Assembly (NCBI GenBank): GCA_009763385.1
Contig: CM019824.1
Span: forward strand, 106,596,660-106,660,659
Source: Coix lacryma-jobi var. lacryma-jobi
Taxonomy: Eukaryota; Streptophyta; Magnoliopsida; Poales; Poaceae
Direction: 5' to 3'
DNA length: 64,000 bases
The notes under the pieces were generated by a model that did not search any database, had not been told where the DNA came from, and saw only the letters and a program-made list of their open reading frames with translations. Made by a program: the position numbers and the translations under genes. This document shows, piece by piece, positions 21,461 through 33,000 of this stretch (position 1 is its first letter; every line of letters begins with the position of its first letter).

Positions 21461-22198
21461 CTAACACTTGTGCCTTATCATAATACTATTAATAATAACT
21501 CTCTCACTATAATTGAGATGATTAGCTATGGTTTGTGATAGGATGTTTACACGAGATTTTAAACCGCTTTGCTTAATCTCTTGTCTATCCATTCTCCTAA
21601 CCAGATTGTCACAAATCTTTGTCACAGAGGCTAGGTCTTGCTTAAGCTGAGTATTAGCCTTGGCAAGGACATCCACCTGCTTACTAACTCTGATGTAGTC
21701 ATCGATGAGGTCGTCCACCTGTTCCTCCAACTTCGTCATGGGTTCTCTCTTGCGTTTAGGCTTGGAAGAGGAGGCTTTGGATGGGGATTTCTCCTTACGA
21801 GGCTCTACCTGGATCTGTCCGGGGTTAGCTCAGACTCCAGTAATGGCATAACGAGATGTGGATGTGTATTTCATGCAAGTTACATCTCCAAACATATTCG
21901 TCTTCAACCCCGTGAGCTGTTCATTGGGTCCTAGGGGCAGAAGATTGACTTCCTTGGAGACACAAAACTTCTTGAGTTCCCCTTGACATGATCCTCCATC
22001 CATGGCTTGGGCATAGAAGGATTGGTGTTGAGGCTCCTTTCCCTTCGGTGGCATCGTGGCTACGGGTGTTGTCTCGTCAATGGGCATGATCTCCTTCTCA
22101 GGCACAATGGCGAGGTCTTCCTTAGGAGCGATGATGAGGGCCATCGACTCGTCAGAAGGGAGAGGCTCGTTGAGGTTGATCCCGTGATCGCCGGCCAT
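21461..22198 (-). pseudogene. Post-integrase ORF of F: basic and coiled-coil protein, unknown function
   Basis: About 245 codons follow pol where some Athila elements carry an env-like gene. The ATG at 22198 opens MAGDHGINLNEPLPSDES. A TGA at 21830-21832 follows RYAITGV, and the same frame then continues through a basic patch KPKRKREP to a heptad-rich segment beginning MTKLEEQVDDLIDDYIRVSK. It ends HKC at 21461. I see no signal peptide, transmembrane segment or glycosylation-rich ectodomain, so I do not call it an envelope protein. Basic patch plus coiled coil suggests a nuclear or nucleic-acid-associated oligomer, but that is inference. Confidence 0.65.
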
Positions 22199-22566
22199 CA
22201 GAACAAGGAGAGCTTGAACTGCTGCTTTGGATGAGAATAGATTGGATGGTATGGCTCTGGGCTAGTAGGGGTCTGGTTTTATAGTCCTGGATCAACTAGA
22301 AGGAGGCTGATCCATGCTCCGAGCTTCTCGTAATGAAACAGATCGAGAAGTTATGAAAAAGGAATAAGGGAGGCTTTAGAAAGGAAAGGGAAGTGACGGG
22401 ACCCGATCGGACACCAGGCCAGGCCGGCCGGCCTAGGGGTGGGGCCGGCCGGCCCCCCTTCTTTCCCAAAGGTGGCCCGCTTTTTTGTGGCTCTCTTTTG
22501 CACTTCTCTAAACCCTATTTACTATCTTTCTGTTACGAAATCGTTCGGGGGCGGTGGAGGATCAAA
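22199..22566. other. Spacer between F pol and the post-integrase ORF
   Basis: No gene seen. Bases 22421-22458 carry GGCCGGCCTAGGGGTGGGG followed by CCGGCCGGCCCCCC, almost the same as a block in the F LTR at 19591-19621. Confidence 0.65.
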
Positions 22567-24201
22567 TTAATGGAAAGTGAGGAACTGGATCACATCCAAT
22601 TCCTCAGAACTCTTTTTAGGTTCTAGAAAAATCTTAAGGTGATGACCATTTACTTTAAATAATGTACCTTTGTCATTTTGAAGGGTCACCGCTCCATCGG
22701 ACAAAGTGCTAATCATCGTGAATGGTCCTTCCCATTTGCTTCGTAGATTTCCATGACCGAATACCTTAACCCTAAAATTGAAAAGTAATACCTTGTCGCC
22801 CGGAGTGAAGTTCTTCGTCTTGATCCTCTTGTCATGCCATCTTTTGGTTCTCTCTTTGTAGATCTTGGCGTTATTGTATGCATTTTCACGCCATTCATCT
22901 AATTCTGAGAGCTACATCTTTCTCTTGATTCCTACTGCTTCTAAGTCCATGTTCCATCTTTTTATCGCCCAGTGAGCTTTGAACTCTAGCTCAATAGGCA
23001 AGTGACAAGTCTTCCCGTAGACGAGTTGATATGGTGACATTCCCAATGATGTCTTGTAGGCTGTACGGTAGGCCCACAATGCATCCGGTAGTATGTCTCT
23101 CCACTTTGTTCCCATCTCATTGACTGTCTTCTGCAGAATGTTCTTGATTTGCTTGTTCGATGTTTCTGCTTGGCCACTTGTCTGAGGGTTATAAGGGTTA
23201 GAAATGTTGTGATGGATCCCATGTTTTGACAGGTATGCACGGAAGTGCTTGTCAATGAAATGAGAACCTCCATCACTAATCACCATTCTTGGAACTCTGA
23301 ATCTTGGAAATATCACTTCCTCAAACATTCTCTTTGAGCTTCTGGCATCTGCAGCTTTACATGGTAGGGCTTCGACCCATTTGGAAACGTAGTCTACTGC
23401 CATTAAGATGTACTCATTGTTCTTGGATTGTAGAAATGGTCCCATGAAATCGATTCCCTAACAGTCAAAGAGCTCGATCTGGAGATTGTTAGTGAGTGGC
23501 ATGGCATCTCTTGAATTGATATTGCCATGCCTCTAACATGCTCCACATCTCCGGATGAAATCTTTTGTGTCGTTATACATGGTTGGCTAGAAAAATCCAC
23601 TTTGCCAGATCTTGGAATGCGTGTAGAATGCTCCATAGTGTCCTCCATAGGGTGATGAGTGGCATCTTTCAATGATCTTGATTCCTTCTTCAGATGGTAC
23701 ACATCTTCTGAGTAGCCCGTCAGAGCACACTCTGAAGAGGTATGGATCATCCCATAGGTGAACACGACTCTCATAGACGAGCTTTCTCTTATCTTTGCCT
23801 GGTGGTATGTACCCTGAAACCATAAAATTAACAATATCTGCATACCAGGGGTCAAACCTAGAGACTAGATAAAGTGTATCGTCCCTGAGTGAATCATTGA
23901 TAGGTAGTTCATGTAGATTCTCAAATTGCATTCTTGACAAGTGATCAGCAATAAAATTCTCTACTCCCTTTTTATCTTTTATTTCTAAATCAAATTCTTG
24001 GAATAAGAGAATCCATCATATCAAGCGAGGTTTAGCATCTTTCTTAGTGAGCAAGTATTTAAGAGCAGCATGATCAGTGTAAACAATTACTTTAGCTCCA
24101 ACTAAGTAAGATCTAAATTTATCAATGGCAAAAACAACAGTTAGGAGTTCTTTTCTAGTTGTTGCATAATTAAGTTGTGGTCCAGTCAAAGTTTTACTAG
24201 C
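22567..24201 (-). pseudogene. F pol, C-terminal part: RNase H and integrase
   Basis: The segment starts at SKTLTGPQLNYATT (RNase H) just after G's insertion point and continues with YTDHAALKYLL and ENFIADHLSRM. The integrase follows: an HHCC zinc domain (CHSSPYGGHYG, RRCGAC), a DDE core (D in VDYVSKWVEALP, D in VISDGGSHF, E in SGQAETSNKQ) and a C-terminal domain (NFRVKVFGHGNLRSKWEGPF). It ends TFH at 22567. At least five in-frame stops are present: TGA after RLI, TAG replacing the Trp of GFFWPT, TAG after CGAC, TAG before GIDFMGP and TAG after KRKM. The RT C-terminus next to RNase H (about 60 residues) is missing on both sides of G, so it was lost before G inserted. Confidence 0.9.
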
Positions 24202-24840
24202 TGTTGGTATAAATTAACGCACACTCTACTTTCTCCGCAAGCGCACAGATAAAATCTACCGACGTAGCACTTCACCGGAGTAACCCAGTTTTAATATCGA
24301 ACCCAAAGGAACGGATAGTGTTAAGCCTTAAAGTCTAACCCCTGAGTAGCTAACAAGGACGGAGAATCTAGAAGTATAGAGGGGATCATTAAGGCGGTCT
24401 AATTCCAATTTAAGAGTGATATGTTTATATTATTCTTAGTGGGGAAGTTGCCATAAAAGGTCACAAACAGAGTATGAATCTTTTATGCAAATGTATAATC
24501 CTACCGAGCCTACACACAGGTAAGTGGACTATAGAAGAATCAACAAGGCTATAAGAGTCACCCTTGCGAACAACCACTACTACCAGTGTTATAGGAGGCA
24601 TATATGAGCTATCAAGTCTAAGCACCACGCTTACACTATCCAACTACTCTAACTCTAGAATGACTAGAATTAAAGTACTCAAAAGAGAGTCATAAATCTT
24701 CAAGAATAATAAGAACAATAGCTTAAACTTAAATATAGACGTTGATTACCGAAACAATCACTGAAGTTGATGATGAACTTGAATCCACAGGTACAAGATG
24801 AAGAAGTGGATCCGACAGGCCGGAGCTCCTTCTTGATCTC

Positions 24841-24884
<44 letters not shown>

Positions 24885-25542
24885 AGTTCTAATATAAGAC
24901 TAGGTTCTAAACCTAACTAGAGGGGTAACTAGTCTTCTACTTGAAAGTTGGCTCTTGATTACAACTAGATGAACTAGATCTAATTCTAGATGAACTAGAA
25001 GAGATTCATCTAGAGGGACCTCTACTTCTAATTGAAACCCTAGTTTATGATGTGGAGATGAATAATGAAGATGGAGATGCCTGGAGAGGGGGGTCTAGGA
25101 CTGCTTATATAGCCCTGAGGGATCAACCGCGACCGTTAGATCAAACGGACTTAAGGTACGGCTAAGATGCATCCCAGAGGTTGGTGGAGGAAGCTTGCAG
25201 AAGACGGAAGCCAGCGGGCCCGGGGGGAGACTGGCCGGTCTCATGGTGGGATCGGTCGGTCCCACCTGGCAGGGTCCCGCGGTGCCCGACCTCCTGGTGT
25301 CTTCTGGTGTCCTCTGGAGTCTTCTAGAATATTCCTGACGTGCCGGTTGCGTTATCTCGCATCGGCTTCCTTCTAGGGGAAGCAATCAGTGCTGGTTTCC
25401 TGGTTTAGTCCCTGCAGAATCATAATTCACCAAAACTCGTGGAATATTGTCAATTAAAACCTTAAACCTTTGTTGGTGACTGAATTCATGCCCTTTTCAT
25501 ATTTATTTATCCTTTAATTTTAATAGATAACCAGTGTCAACA
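24202..25542 (-). repeat. 3' LTR of G
   Basis: Starts TGTTGGTATAAATTAAC and ends CAGTGTCAACA. A TATATAGCCC site near 25107 is a minus-strand TATA. Two palindromes lie at 25227-25242 (GAGACTGGCCGGTCTC) and 25245-25266 (arms GGTGGGA/TCCCACC). It is very like the right LTR, apart from microsatellite length and scattered changes. Confidence 0.92.
24845..24881. repeat. (CT)n microsatellite in G LTR
   Basis: An uninterrupted CT run of about 37 bases. The same site in the right LTR (about 47132-47154) is shorter, so it has changed length since insertion. Confidence 0.9.
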
Positions 25543-26727
25543 ATTCCCCCAAGCTTACCTTTTGCTAGTCCCTTACCAAAACCAAGAATTAACAAAGGAT
25601 CAGGAGTTGCTACTATATCTTCACTTCTAACAAGTATACCTGCTGTTAAACAAAAGTTCTCCAAAACATATCATGTTATTCTTCATGGGGCTTATTACTT
25701 TTACCTTAGATCTTGAGTAATTGAGAGATTGAACGATCAAATCAAGCACTATGTCTCTAGTTCTTTCACTTCAACTTTATCCCAGAGTTTTAATTGATTT
25801 TCAAAAGCTTTAATACATGTGTTGTCAAATTAAACAATGGATCCAAAGAGAAAGTCAACCAACCATTGAATCAAGAAGTGCATGTGTATGTAAAAATGGA
25901 GTCGGATGCTCTTTTGAATGTATTCACTCTCTTCTGTTTTATCAGAGACATATGGCTATTAGGCTAATTCTACTATCGGGCACGTGCCCATTTTTTCTGA
26001 CATTTTTTTTTCTTTTTTTCTTTTCGAGGTTCCGGACACTTGTCCCTTTTTATTTCCTCGGGATCTATCTTTTTGAGGTTTCGGACACTTGTCCCTTTTT
26101 ATTTCCTCGGTTTTTTTTTCTTTTCTCTCCTTTTTTCTTTTTTTTAATAGCCATATGCTTCCAACAAACTTCTGAGAGGGTAGCAACAGATAATTATGAG
26201 CATTTATGCGGAAGATGGATGAAATGTGTAAGTGATCTCAATTCAAAGGCAAGATAATATCTCACAGGGTCACAAAGCTTAATTTAACTCAATGCAATTA
26301 TTAGTCATATTCATATTTATAAATCTCTGAAACTTTAGTGTTGTTTAGAACAAGATAATAGCAGCTTAGATCATCACATGTCATATCTCAATTACCTGGA
26401 CCTTAGATTAAGTATTTGCCAACCATTTATTTAATTTTATTTTAAGGCGTCATTATTAATGAGGAGAACTCATGCTTTGAAGACTAGATACTTGAAAGAA
26501 ATTAGAAAGAGCAACCATTCATCATTTCCATGCAAAAGAATTAGAGAGAGCGGGTTCTTCTTTAGTCATCAACTTCTTAAAACAAACTAGACACTATTTT
26601 ATTTATTTAATCTAACACAGTTTAAGATATAAAAGCTAATAATAATAATAGTAGTAATTATAAAGACATACCTGAATCGCGAAGATAATGGGGGTGCATC
26701 TCCCCCAAGCTGGTTCCTTTAATAGCG
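25543..26727. other. 3' non-coding region of G
   Basis: No gene seen. PPT at the left end. Three palindromes, GGGCACGTGCCC (25978-25989) and GGACACTTGTCC twice (26034-26045, 26083-26094), lie in T-rich DNA, homologous to a block in F at 20587-20681. Another purine tract (minus CCAGCTTGGGGGAG) lies near 26699. Confidence 0.65.
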
Positions 26728-26892
26728 TTGAGCCTTCATGTGCCCATATATTTTTGTCTCTTTTTTTAATGGTGAGCCTTCATGTGCCCACATATTTTTG
26801 TCTCTTTTTTTTAATGGTGAGCCTTCATGTGCCCACATATTTTTGTTCTTTTCTTTTTAAGGGTGAGCCTTCATGTGCTCACATATTTTTGG
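26728..26892. repeat. Tandem repeat, about 45-50 bp unit, four copies
   Basis: Four copies of TGAGCCTTCATGTGCYCA followed by CATATTTTTG and a T-rich spacer. Units vary slightly in T-run length and a few bases. The apparent plus-strand reading frame across it comes from the repeat and is not a gene. Confidence 0.88.
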
Positions 26893-27920
26893 TGTTTTGA
26901 ATTTGTTTATAGAATGAAAAACTTAAGATACTTACGGGGATACATGGGGGGTGCCTTCCCCCAAGCTGAATGTTGACGTAGTCGTTCGATCTTGCAATGT
27001 AGCGGACTGGCAGTGCATATGTCCTTCCTCAATTAGAGCTTTGATTGATGTTGATGTTTGTTGAGATAGTGCTCCAACAATGGATGGAGCATTCACTTGC
27101 TTGTCAGCTTTTCTTGGCCTTTTAAATCCTGTGAAACTCAAATAGACAACAAAACTTATGGAACAGATTAAGCATTAGCGGTTGGCCACTCAAGCCTTAG
27201 TTGTCTAGGATTTCAGTAAGATCTCTTTCTCAATATTTATATTTTTATATTTTATGATGCAAGAGAAAATGCACAGGATGAATGCATGCATATTTATTTT
27301 TATTATTTTTATGCCACCACGGTGAACATTCCTGTGGGTTTTTACACGCCATAGAATTATTCACATGGGGCTTTATGATGCAGTGAAATATTTTTATTTT
27401 GTTTTCTAATGTAATGCAGAAATTAAAATGTGTTGTGAATTAAATATGATGATACAAGAAATGGTTATGGATTAAATATGAGAAATATGCAGCAAAGTAA
27501 ATATAAAGATAACAACCGATTTTTACCTTTTGGCGAAGGTTCGGATATTTAGGTCCGACGAACCGGACCTTCCCTTGGTTTAGACCTCCCAAGGTATGTC
27601 AGACGTTTGGAAAGTTGTTATTGATTGTACCTCTTAGGTGCAGATATTTTCTCCCATACTTTGTTGGTCTGAGTCTTCACTTCCTGTGGTTCACTGTCTT
27701 GAGGTTTCTCTCCTTTCTTTTCTGGGATAGTGTCGATAGCTTTTTCTTCATGATTGGCCTCTCAATTCTTGATAGTTTGTCTTCTTTGGCTTTGAGAGCG
27801 GCGTCTTTCACTTCTATTCTCCTTGGGTGCTTCATTGGGCATGTAGCTTATGGAGTTGCATCGTGCCTTTTCTCTAGGAAAGTGAAAAATGGATTTCCTC
27901 TTGTAGATGATTGTACTTGT
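26893..27920. other. AT-rich internal region of G
   Basis: No recognisable gene. A purine tract (minus CAGCTTGGGGGAAGG) lies at 26947. The plus-strand frame 27615-27944 overlaps an antisense protease remnant and I do not count it as a gene. Confidence 0.5.
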
Positions 27921-28045
27921 AGCGTAGAGGAATGGTCTCCCTAGGATGAGGTGGACATCATCGTCTTCTTATGTCGAGGATCAAGAAGTCTGTGGGGATT
28001 TCATGACCTCTAATTCTGACTACGACGTCCTCCATCATTCCTTCT
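27921..28045 (-). pseudogene. Decayed Athila protease remnant 1 in G
   Basis: The minus strand reads in pieces as EDVVVRIRGHEIPTDFLILD and then DVHLILGRPFLYA, matching the C-terminal half of the protease-like domain in element E (VHIRGSYVPADFIILD, DVPLILGRPFLNT). A frame break separates the pieces. Too short and broken to work. Confidence 0.75.
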
Positions 28046-29340
28046 TGTTTATGCCTCATGATAGGTCACTCATGTCATTTGTTCGTCCAGCAATTTGAAG
28101 TGAAGCGTTAATTATGGACGTTGGCAGCATCTTGCTCAGTGTGCATGTTCTTGTAGATCTATGGCCTTCACTCTGTAGAATTTGGGAGTGACAAACTTCT
28201 CCATATTTTGCTCAAGAGTGTGTCCTGTTCATAAAGACAAGGTAGAGATCAAGTGCATGGGCTCTGTTGGTGGAAAAACACCAACAAAACCAAAAGTTTT
28301 GTTTATTCTCCTCTAACCTTAGGCACATTGCACAAGACAAACTTGTTGTTTATGTGTTCTATTCAATCTTAACATGAGTGATAGGATCAGAGGATGAGCT
28401 TGAAAGTAGCATCTTAAAATATTTAACAGATCAGATTACTTAACCTAAGGAAGGATAATCTATGCATAGTGTGTCGATCTTTTCATGATTGAGATATATC
28501 ATCTTCCAAAGGTTAGATGGAAAACATTTTAGCTTATTTAGTTAAGACAATGAGATTCAAGAGAGTAAAGCTAAGAACAAAGATTAAAGGACTAAACATG
28601 TTGAGTTGATTAGGTTGGATCAAGTGAGATGCAACTTAAACATGTTTAGTTCTTTATTTATGTTCATACTAGAATCAAGAAGAAACTTTTAAAGTGATGG
28701 TCACTTACCTTGAAATGTTACTTTGTCATTGAAGAGTGATGTGTCGAACCACCTTGTGGAAGCTTCTCTTGTCTAGCTGGTTGTTGTTTATGAATGGCTT
28801 ATCTTTTCTTGTTTGTCTCACAGTGTGATTGAGAGGAGGAAGATCACAGTGGAATCATCTTTAGAGGTATCGATCTTCCTTCTCTTGTGTCGACTTATCA
28901 GTGAAGGCGCTTTGTTCCTCGAGTATGCTGACTAGGATCCTCTCTCTTTCTTGTATTAATTCTGTACTATGAGGATGTAGGGATAGTTCTGCATTCTTCT
29001 TTTGTCAACCTTTCTTGTTTTTTCCCTTTAAGCATTGGGTTGGCAAGAGACTTGAATTTAGAGCTGCTACCCGAGTGACTCCATGAGAATCTTTGTCTTG
29101 TAATGTCACAACTGCGATTTGTCCTCTCAACAGTGTCTAGATGATGAAGATCTTATCGGTTGTTCTTCTTGATTTGCTAGCTCAGGTAATCTCTTCATCT
29201 TCTAACTCTTGTGGTGCAGTGGCTTCATCCTTCATGATGCCCTCCTCAATTCTTGGCAGTTGGTTCTCCCTTCGACGTCTTCTCTTGGTTCTCTTTGGCT
29301 GCTTATAAGTGATGTAGTTGTTGAAGAATCAGCAAAAGAT
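28046..29340. other. Internal region of G, mostly unrecognised
   Basis: AT-rich, with no long reading frame. Probably eroded gag-protease spacer, to judge from the protease remnants on either side; I cannot identify domains within it. Confidence 0.4.
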
Positions 29341-29440
29341 CCAAGAGTTGACTTCTCCTGGTCCGACATAGATGATAACATTGATGGTGTTCAAGAACGA
29401 TCTCCCAAGAATGAGTGGTGGATCATATTCTTCTTCTCGA
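29341..29440 (-). pseudogene. Decayed Athila protease remnant 2 in G
   Basis: The minus strand reads EEEYDPPLILGRSFLNT followed by INVIIYVGPG, again the protease C-terminal block (compare DVPLILGRPFLNT and IDACIYVGSG in E). It is a second copy about 1.4 kb upstream of remnant 1 in element sense. Confidence 0.75.
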
Positions 29441-30087
29441 CTGGGATAGCATCTAGTGGTTTGTATTGATCAAAGTGGTGGGTAGGAGATCAATATGTTG
29501 GAAGTTGGGTTTCTCCTTCCTCCCTTTGATTGTGAAACACATCTAGATAACAGAATTGTCTCTCCCAGGCTGGCTTGTGATGTAGATGGATTCCGAACAA
29601 CATGTTCATGTGTTTGACTTGTAGATCTTGCTATTGTTGTAGTGGTACCATCTTGTCTCCCAAGCTGGCTCTTGATTAGAAAAGAGGATAACTTCCCACT
29701 TCTTGTCTTGATGTCTTGGGCAATGATGGTTGCAGGCCTAAGTTGTCTCATATGAGGTAAGTTGCATCCTGTTTGTCATCAGCGCCCAAGCAAGACTCAA
29801 AGCTAGGCTAGCACCATTTGTGATCTGAGAGTAGGTTTGTGTGTCTATGGTTTGAGTTTTGGATCTTCAATGTTCAGACCAAACCATGGATCAACAAAAT
29901 CTCTCTCCTGCGTAATGTTAGTGGACATATACCCGAAGGATTGCAAGAATTTGAAGCATGGGTTATTATCCATAACTTATGTATTTTGCATCTATGCTAA
30001 TAAAAAGATGTTTTTAGGATTGTTTTAGCATAGACTAGTATTTTATGTGTTGGCTACACTTTAACATGATTCAAGGCAAAAGATAAC
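29441..30087. other. G internal sequence up to the K insertion
   Basis: No gene recognised. It ends with the target duplication ATAAC (30083-30087) next to element K. Confidence 0.6.
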
Positions 30088-33000
30088 TGTGGCGGAACCG
30101 TCCTGATTATAAGAGCTCAAGTACCGTCTTAGTCAAATCCGTCTGACATCGACTCATACTTGAACCCATATAACCCCGGTAGTCCGGAAAACTCGAAGGA
30201 TTTCTATCATCAAGCACATACAGGATCGCATTGTTCAAGAATTAAATTCGTAAAGATACATCACAGAGAAACGAAACCGAATTTAAAACATCAGAGTATG
30301 AATTTAAGACGGAGTTATTACAACACCAAATTTAAAAGTGCGGAAGCTTAAATAAGTTTGAAACACGACCACCACACATGTGGTCCAAATAAAACATTGT
30401 TTGATAAATCCAACTCAACACAACTCACCCTTCCCTTTTTAGATAATGTGCCACTAGAAGTCTCAGACCAGCAAAAGAAAAGGGGAAGCTTCTGGACGAC
30501 CCTGCCCTGGGCCTACTCCTCATCACCTTAAACTGGGTAGAGGCAGTGCTTACAATAGCCATAGTAAACCTGGCCATCTGCAACAAACGGGATAAACCCT
30601 GAGTACGGGAATGTACTCAGCTAGACTTACCCATCCAACTGAAAATAAAGACACCAAGGGTATGCAAGGCCTTTTTGGTGGATCTGGGATCTTTTAGTTG
30701 CGTTAAGCTCACAATTAAGATAAGGAGTATTAAATGACATAGATGAGCTGTCAGTTTTAGACCTATTTCTTTACTCTAGGTTTGCACTTGAACTATTACA
30801 CACTTGAGTCTAACAAGCAATAGTATAACCATATCCAGTTGACTTATCCATATTTTAGTCGAACCTTTAAACATCACATGGAGTTGCATCGTGGTGAAGC
30901 TTGCCATAGTTTCCCACTAACCGGGGGAGACGGCGACTCGAATCGAATTCCAAACCAGCTGGTGAAAGACGTTTAATACTAGCCCACACTTTCCCCGTCG
31001 GGTCCATGCATTGGGCAACCGCTCGACGCTTGTTCGTGGTGGTAATCATCGCGGTTCAAGCACGGACCGCCCAATTGGAACTTGGCGATGGCCTCACGCG
31101 GCAGATCGCATTTCCATACTAGAGGGCGCGACACGGGTCGAAACCGGCCCGAACAGCTTCTAACCGGCTTTGGGGTCGATGATTACAGCACCGACATATC
31201 CCTAAGTAAAAGGGCGCGTTCAAAAATGAACGAGGGCCAACATCGATACAAACCTACATGATCCAACGGACGGACTGCCCCAAGTTTCCAAACTTGTGCG
31301 TTGCCTTCCAGTTGACCGTATTTCATCACTACTCAGGTTCTTTTCCACGATAGCAAATATAGCCAACCGTGATCCGGTAAATACCCACCAGGGGTACTAC
31401 GGAAACATCCTTAACTACTACTTTTATTTAGCAGACTAAGCAATTCTATATGATAAAAAAGTACAGGATAACAAGGCAGGTGTAAACAGTAATCAAGGGA
31501 GGATAATACATCAAATAGGATTCAATCAACTCCTATACCTAATGCATCACAATATAAAAGGGACTCAAGTAATTTTAATTGCAAAAGATAGCAGGCTTAA
31601 AATGCTCCGGGGCTTGCCTTGAGAGAAGACTGAGGCGTCGTGGGAGGGGCACTCAGGCAGGTTAGTGTCGGCCACGGGGTCGACTTCCTTGGTTCTCGGC
31701 AGCTCCTAGATCTCTTGCTCGTCTTTTGCCTCCGGCTCCTGGTCTGTCTCCGGGACGGTCGATCCTATTATATGCGACGAACAATAAATAAATAAATAAT
31801 ACGGGGTGCGAGGTATGGCGATAAGAGAAGCAACATTTCTTGCAAATCAACAAAACCAACTTGTTGAACCACTTTCGACATTGAGGTAAATACTTATTTA
31901 TCTCATAACAAAATCCATTAATTCACCTATTTCTTATTTAATAATTCAAAATAACTCAGGTTTGAACTGCAAGTGCATTTTTTTGAACTCAGAAAAATCC
32001 ACAAAAATTCCAGAAGGCAATTAACACCTGCTGGACTTCACTGAACAATTTTCAGCCAGAAATAAAATACAGAATAGCAGATATAAAAAGAACAAATAAA
32101 CTGCTCAAAAGGCGCTTTGAACTAACTTTTCACATTAAAAGTGTCAAACAGTAGATTTCATAATTTTTCTAGCGTCCTTTACTCATAAACATTCTACTGT
32201 AGAAAATGCACAGCTAAAACATAAATATATCACCCTACACGAAATAAACAAATCTATTCCAAAATAACCCCATTGAGCTGCAACCCTACTGGAAAGGGGT
32301 GCTAAACTCAGATTCATATTTTTCCCAGATTCTACTCAACAGAAACATTATATTATATCCTACATGAATTTCTTAAGAAAAACACAGAAAAGTACGTTTG
32401 TAAAGCAACTCCATATTTCTCCACATAACAACCCATGCTCACATTTTTCCTCACTAAAACATCATTCACAGAGACTGTATAATTTTTCCCACATTTTATT
32501 TTGACATATAAAACACCTTAACACTTATTCCAAGAAATCAGCCAAAAAGAACTTTAAGCCATAACAGAAACTTTTTCCACATAAACAGTGCCTTATTTGA
32601 TTTTCACACGTATATAACATAATAAGAAACCTACACAAAATTTTTGATGAATTATCTCAACCAGAAAACACCTATTTCCATTTATTCAAACAAAAGCACT
32701 TAAACTGAATTAAATAAAAACAGTAAAATAAACTTTCACCAAAAATACTTTCATATTTTTCCATGATAGATCTACTCATAAACAAGCTAGCAAAACTGAA
32801 AGTACTTCATTTGGACTTTTAAAACGAGCTACACAAAAATAACAAGCTTTATTGGAAAATAAAACTATAAAGAAAAACATTTGAATTTCCCGGCCGAGCC
32901 TACGTGAACTCGGTCCATGGACCAGGTGAGGCTGACGCGCGGGTTCCGCTGGTCAACGGGACCCACCCGTCAGAGAGAGGAAACATGGGAGAGGGGTTGA

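Noticed and set aside
21461..22198. Calling the post-integrase ORF an envelope gene
   Set aside because: Position alone suggests it. No signal peptide, transmembrane segment or cleavage motif is visible.
26688..26900. Plus-strand frame with repeated HVPTYFC motifs
   Set aside because: It is the translation of a DNA tandem repeat in a non-coding region.
27615..27944. Plus-strand 109-codon frame with hydrophobic content as a membrane protein
   Set aside because: It is antisense to a recognisable Athila protease remnant, and the hydrophobic look comes from T-rich DNA.
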